Under the pieces are notes generated by a model. The model was not told where the DNA came from and searched no databases. It saw only the letters and a program-made list of their open reading frames with translations. Of a DNA stretch of 64,000 nucleotides, positions 63,501 through 64,000 are shown piece after piece. Numbering within the stretch: position 1 is the stretch's first letter; each line of letters begins with the position of its first letter. This DNA is from GCA-002700125 sp964434385 (GTDB taxonomy: Bacteria > Chloroflexota > Dehalococcoidia > Lucifugimonadales > Lucifugimonadaceae), in the NCBI GenBank assembly GCA_964434385.1, contig CAYSUW010000002.1, positions 101,014-165,013 on the forward strand. Reading direction: 5' to 3'. The position numbers were made by a program, and so were the translations under genes.

Positions 63501-64000
63501 AGCATTCGGTGATGCTTTTGGAGGAGACTATGTAGATAACGTTGATCCAGGTCAAGCATTTTTTGATAGAAAAGAAAGTAAAGAGCGTGATTTTAAAGAA
63601 AGTCACCGTGATCACTTAGATTCAAAATCAGAAATAGTGAGTGAAGTTTTTGCAGATGCAGGATTAACTCAAGACCCTAACGCAGAAATTATGCCAGGAG
63701 GCGGACCTGGCCCAATGGCGGGTGGCCCAGGTGGCCCAGGTGGCCCAGGTGGCCCAGGTGGCCCAGGTGGTCCAGGTGGTCCAGATGGTCCTATTGGAGC
63801 TGAAACATTTAAAATATTAGATGAAAAGGTCGGAGAAAGAGTAGAAGAAGAAGGATTTACTGATAGATTTGAAGGCCCTCAAGATGCACCACCAGGTGGA
63901 TCTGCTGGCGGACCTGGCAGTGAAGGTGGAACTGCTGGCGGACCTGGCGGTGAAGGTGGACCTGGCGGTGAAGGTGGACCTGGCGGTGAAGGTGGACCTG
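60586..64000 (+). CDS. Giant lipoprotein with FecR-like domain and collagen-like GGP repeats (partial)
   Basis: The frame is open from ATG 60586 (GAGGT upstream) to the window end: 1,138 codons with no stop. A lipoprotein signal ends in VIAC with Cys23 as the lipid site, followed by a Lys/Glu/Pro-rich spacer to about residue 85. Residues about 105-290 look FecR-like: WIAGFDAQPIEQGWSVRTL, then LNFPDGSMVLLEPNTEVNI, then a long beta-rich stretch. After that come repeated D-x-x-G loops of the type EDGKPIGKK and DENGKLVPS. Glycine/proline tracts lie at about 845-857, 898-912, 1038-1069 and 1103 to the edge (GPGGPGGP style). I infer an exported surface protein, perhaps adhesive or matrix-forming. 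The function is unknown and the end is missing. Confidence 0.82.
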   Translation, partial: MKFILKKQSLFISILIFTIVIACGGDAESAIPVPDKIVKQVKNKIEKVPEKSKEQTQKTSPPKEEVKKETVKKAEKVKKVQKKELVVIEDLLEEKGIESIEQPPLTLAILEGAAEFKVNQDSEWIAGFDAQPIEQGWSVRTLNVSSAVLNFPDGSMVLLEPNTEVNIELFQIINGGPEDGGERHAQVRLVDGDIDFDVTSAPSPPSTWAFLTADGAVTIQGTGGSLARTIDIDHEGDLKVDYSADLLEGTATMMRMGQDEEDKQTLQAVVIQPGVTFEVTETKDLADVADDPILAADIAKAVELDLPVPEEFQDVTPPDDLKGLQNALQTAALGGPEVVEVIKDTGSVAEAVKATQEQFAEGATLDISDLVAPQGEDEGLEGSGTAIDFLENVEVIALSKEDTDPNAIADAAEGSDEAPTTALPGINLIENTIEIDEVTGERPDLDSARAKFEKKFLPPQPDPLFDENGNQIGVKKPDEVVFNEDGKPIGKKIGDMVATDVEGNEVSGEVPDVFYVAPEGKDELVATTFFNAFAPKAPVAGDAGDESKAALNLVTFDENGKLVPSVIEYDSRGRPRGTIPLNPDTMKDSKGESTEPPEIPALEYDASGEIMEQHEMPFLGKDSTGKMVEFSIPPPIVYGEDGEPMGMSAGHTISYGDEGFSGLEAGKMIGKEYFVEHAKHIEEEGFFDREGDTPNLIDMFGDAPLTGETDKFFVEQDVVFDSEGHAKTQHEFRMKEVFRDDSGEISGFKPITEVHCMSDDCWQKASQDDSMLDKIEGKIQVLTMDADGNNVIADIQGKALFTEDGKMAGFIPPPVMMYGEGGEGGEGEISFAHEGAQIFHGKKDGPGGPGGPSGPGGLENDSFGVDISETNEFKVFGRGGSSLHEGGEDIVMKFDDMGPAGPGGPGGPGGPEGIGSATMSFGGAGGGADDAMGSLSKPEMGGVYHDGEVMSNNEYEFETGKKTGEFQGPQEAAFGDAFGGDYVDNVDPGQAFFDRKESKERDFKESHRDHLDSKSEIVSEVFADAGLTQDPNAEIMPGGGPGPMAGGPGGPGGPGGPGGPGGPGGPDGPIGAETFKILDEKVGERVEEEGFTDRFEGPQDAPPGGSAGGPGSEGGTAGGPGGEGGPGGEGGPGGEGGP
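63721..63774 (+). repeat. 9-bp tandem repeat coding Gly-Gly-Pro
   Basis: Unit GGTGGCCCA repeats five times exactly (63721-63765), then a variant GGTGGTCCA, inside the giant lipoprotein. The near-identical copies suggest recent slippage expansion or strong homogenisation. The repeat is far more GC-rich than the rest of the window. Confidence 0.85.
63943..64000 (+). repeat. 18-bp tandem repeat coding Pro-Gly-Gly-Glu-Gly-Gly
   Basis: The unit CCTGGCGGTGAAGGTGGA starts at 63943 and repeats exactly three times, then continues as CCTG at the window edge. A looser copy precedes it at 63913. It codes the P-G-G-E-G-G hexapeptide of the giant lipoprotein. The repeat is cut by the edge, so its true copy number is unknown. 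Confidence 0.85.

Noticed and set aside
60558..63615. Minus-strand open frames inside the giant lipoprotein region
   Set aside because: They lie opposite an intact long plus-strand frame with signal peptide and repeats, have no ribosome-binding sites or family motifs, and reflect the GC-rich repeat composition.
63721..63774. CRISPR array
   Set aside because: The units are 9 bp, contiguous and coding in frame, without unique spacers.

Overview
The window is an AT-rich (visibly about 30-33% GC), gene-dense bacterial chromosome segment with short or overlapping gene junctions, long co-directional runs and very little spacer DNA. It carries about 60 protein genes and three tRNA genes. I see no phage, insertion sequence or CRISPR array. 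The gene content (LL-diaminopimelate aminotransferase plus DapF, short HisG with HisZ, PurS, a DUF3105 protein, a carotenoid operon ending in a CruF-type protein, and a broad set of oxidoreductases, a sulfatase, RraA, PhyH and acetamidase proteins) fits a streamlined, probably marine, aerobic heterotroph. My best guess is a member of the Chloroflexota (Dehalococcoidia, SAR202-like), but no marker in the window proves that.

Layout. 55-7787 (minus): one tight operon-like run read from tsaC through a degenerate prenyl-synthase homologue, pgk, tpiA, miaA, dapF and dapL to hflX. 7862-13989 (plus): a purine run guaA-purD-purB-purC, a DUF3105 membrane protein, then purS. 13979-18924 (minus): histidine genes in the order hisZ-hisG-hisD-hisC-hisB. 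18999-25962: a small-molecule oxidation block with an amidohydrolase, two zinc alcohol dehydrogenases, a DUF4432 mutarotase-like protein, an EamA exporter, an epimerase and an LDH2-type dehydrogenase. 26062-32595 (plus): six overlapping or abutting genes for a glycosylated, hydroxylated carotenoid (crtB, crtI, an alpha/beta hydrolase, a family-2 glycosyltransferase, a second CrtI-type enzyme, cruF). 32588-45350: an accessory catabolic region (CBS protein, sulfatase, tautomerase, two thioredoxin-fold proteins, M28 peptidase, RraA, mogA, PhyH, SDR, an interrupted CIA30 gene, phosphotriesterase-like protein, acetamidase). 45423-59737: housekeeping genes (tRNA-Arg, tRNA-His, pepA, mtaB, fabF, lgt, xer, uvrC, dnaN, larB) with small unknowns. 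59738-60375: the largest gene-poor stretch, followed by tRNA-Arg. 60586 to the end: the first 1,138 codons of a giant lipoprotein with a FecR-like domain and collagen-like Gly/Pro repeats, cut by the window edge.

Most notable points. (1) DapF has serine at both catalytic cysteine positions, by two different codon changes. (2) A huge repetitive surface lipoprotein carries GGP repeats. (3) A CIA30-domain gene is interrupted by TGA exactly where the family has tryptophan. (4) larB has no ATG, GTG or TTG at its conserved N-terminus and looks like an ACG start. (5) A winged-helix-like gene has exact 10-bp direct repeats, 31 bp apart, over its own start region. (6) The carotenoid operon contains an embedded alpha/beta hydrolase and no cyclase. 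No single cluster is clearly a new multi-gene system. The lipoprotein, the Ser/Ser DapF and the repeat-flanked regulator are the best leads.
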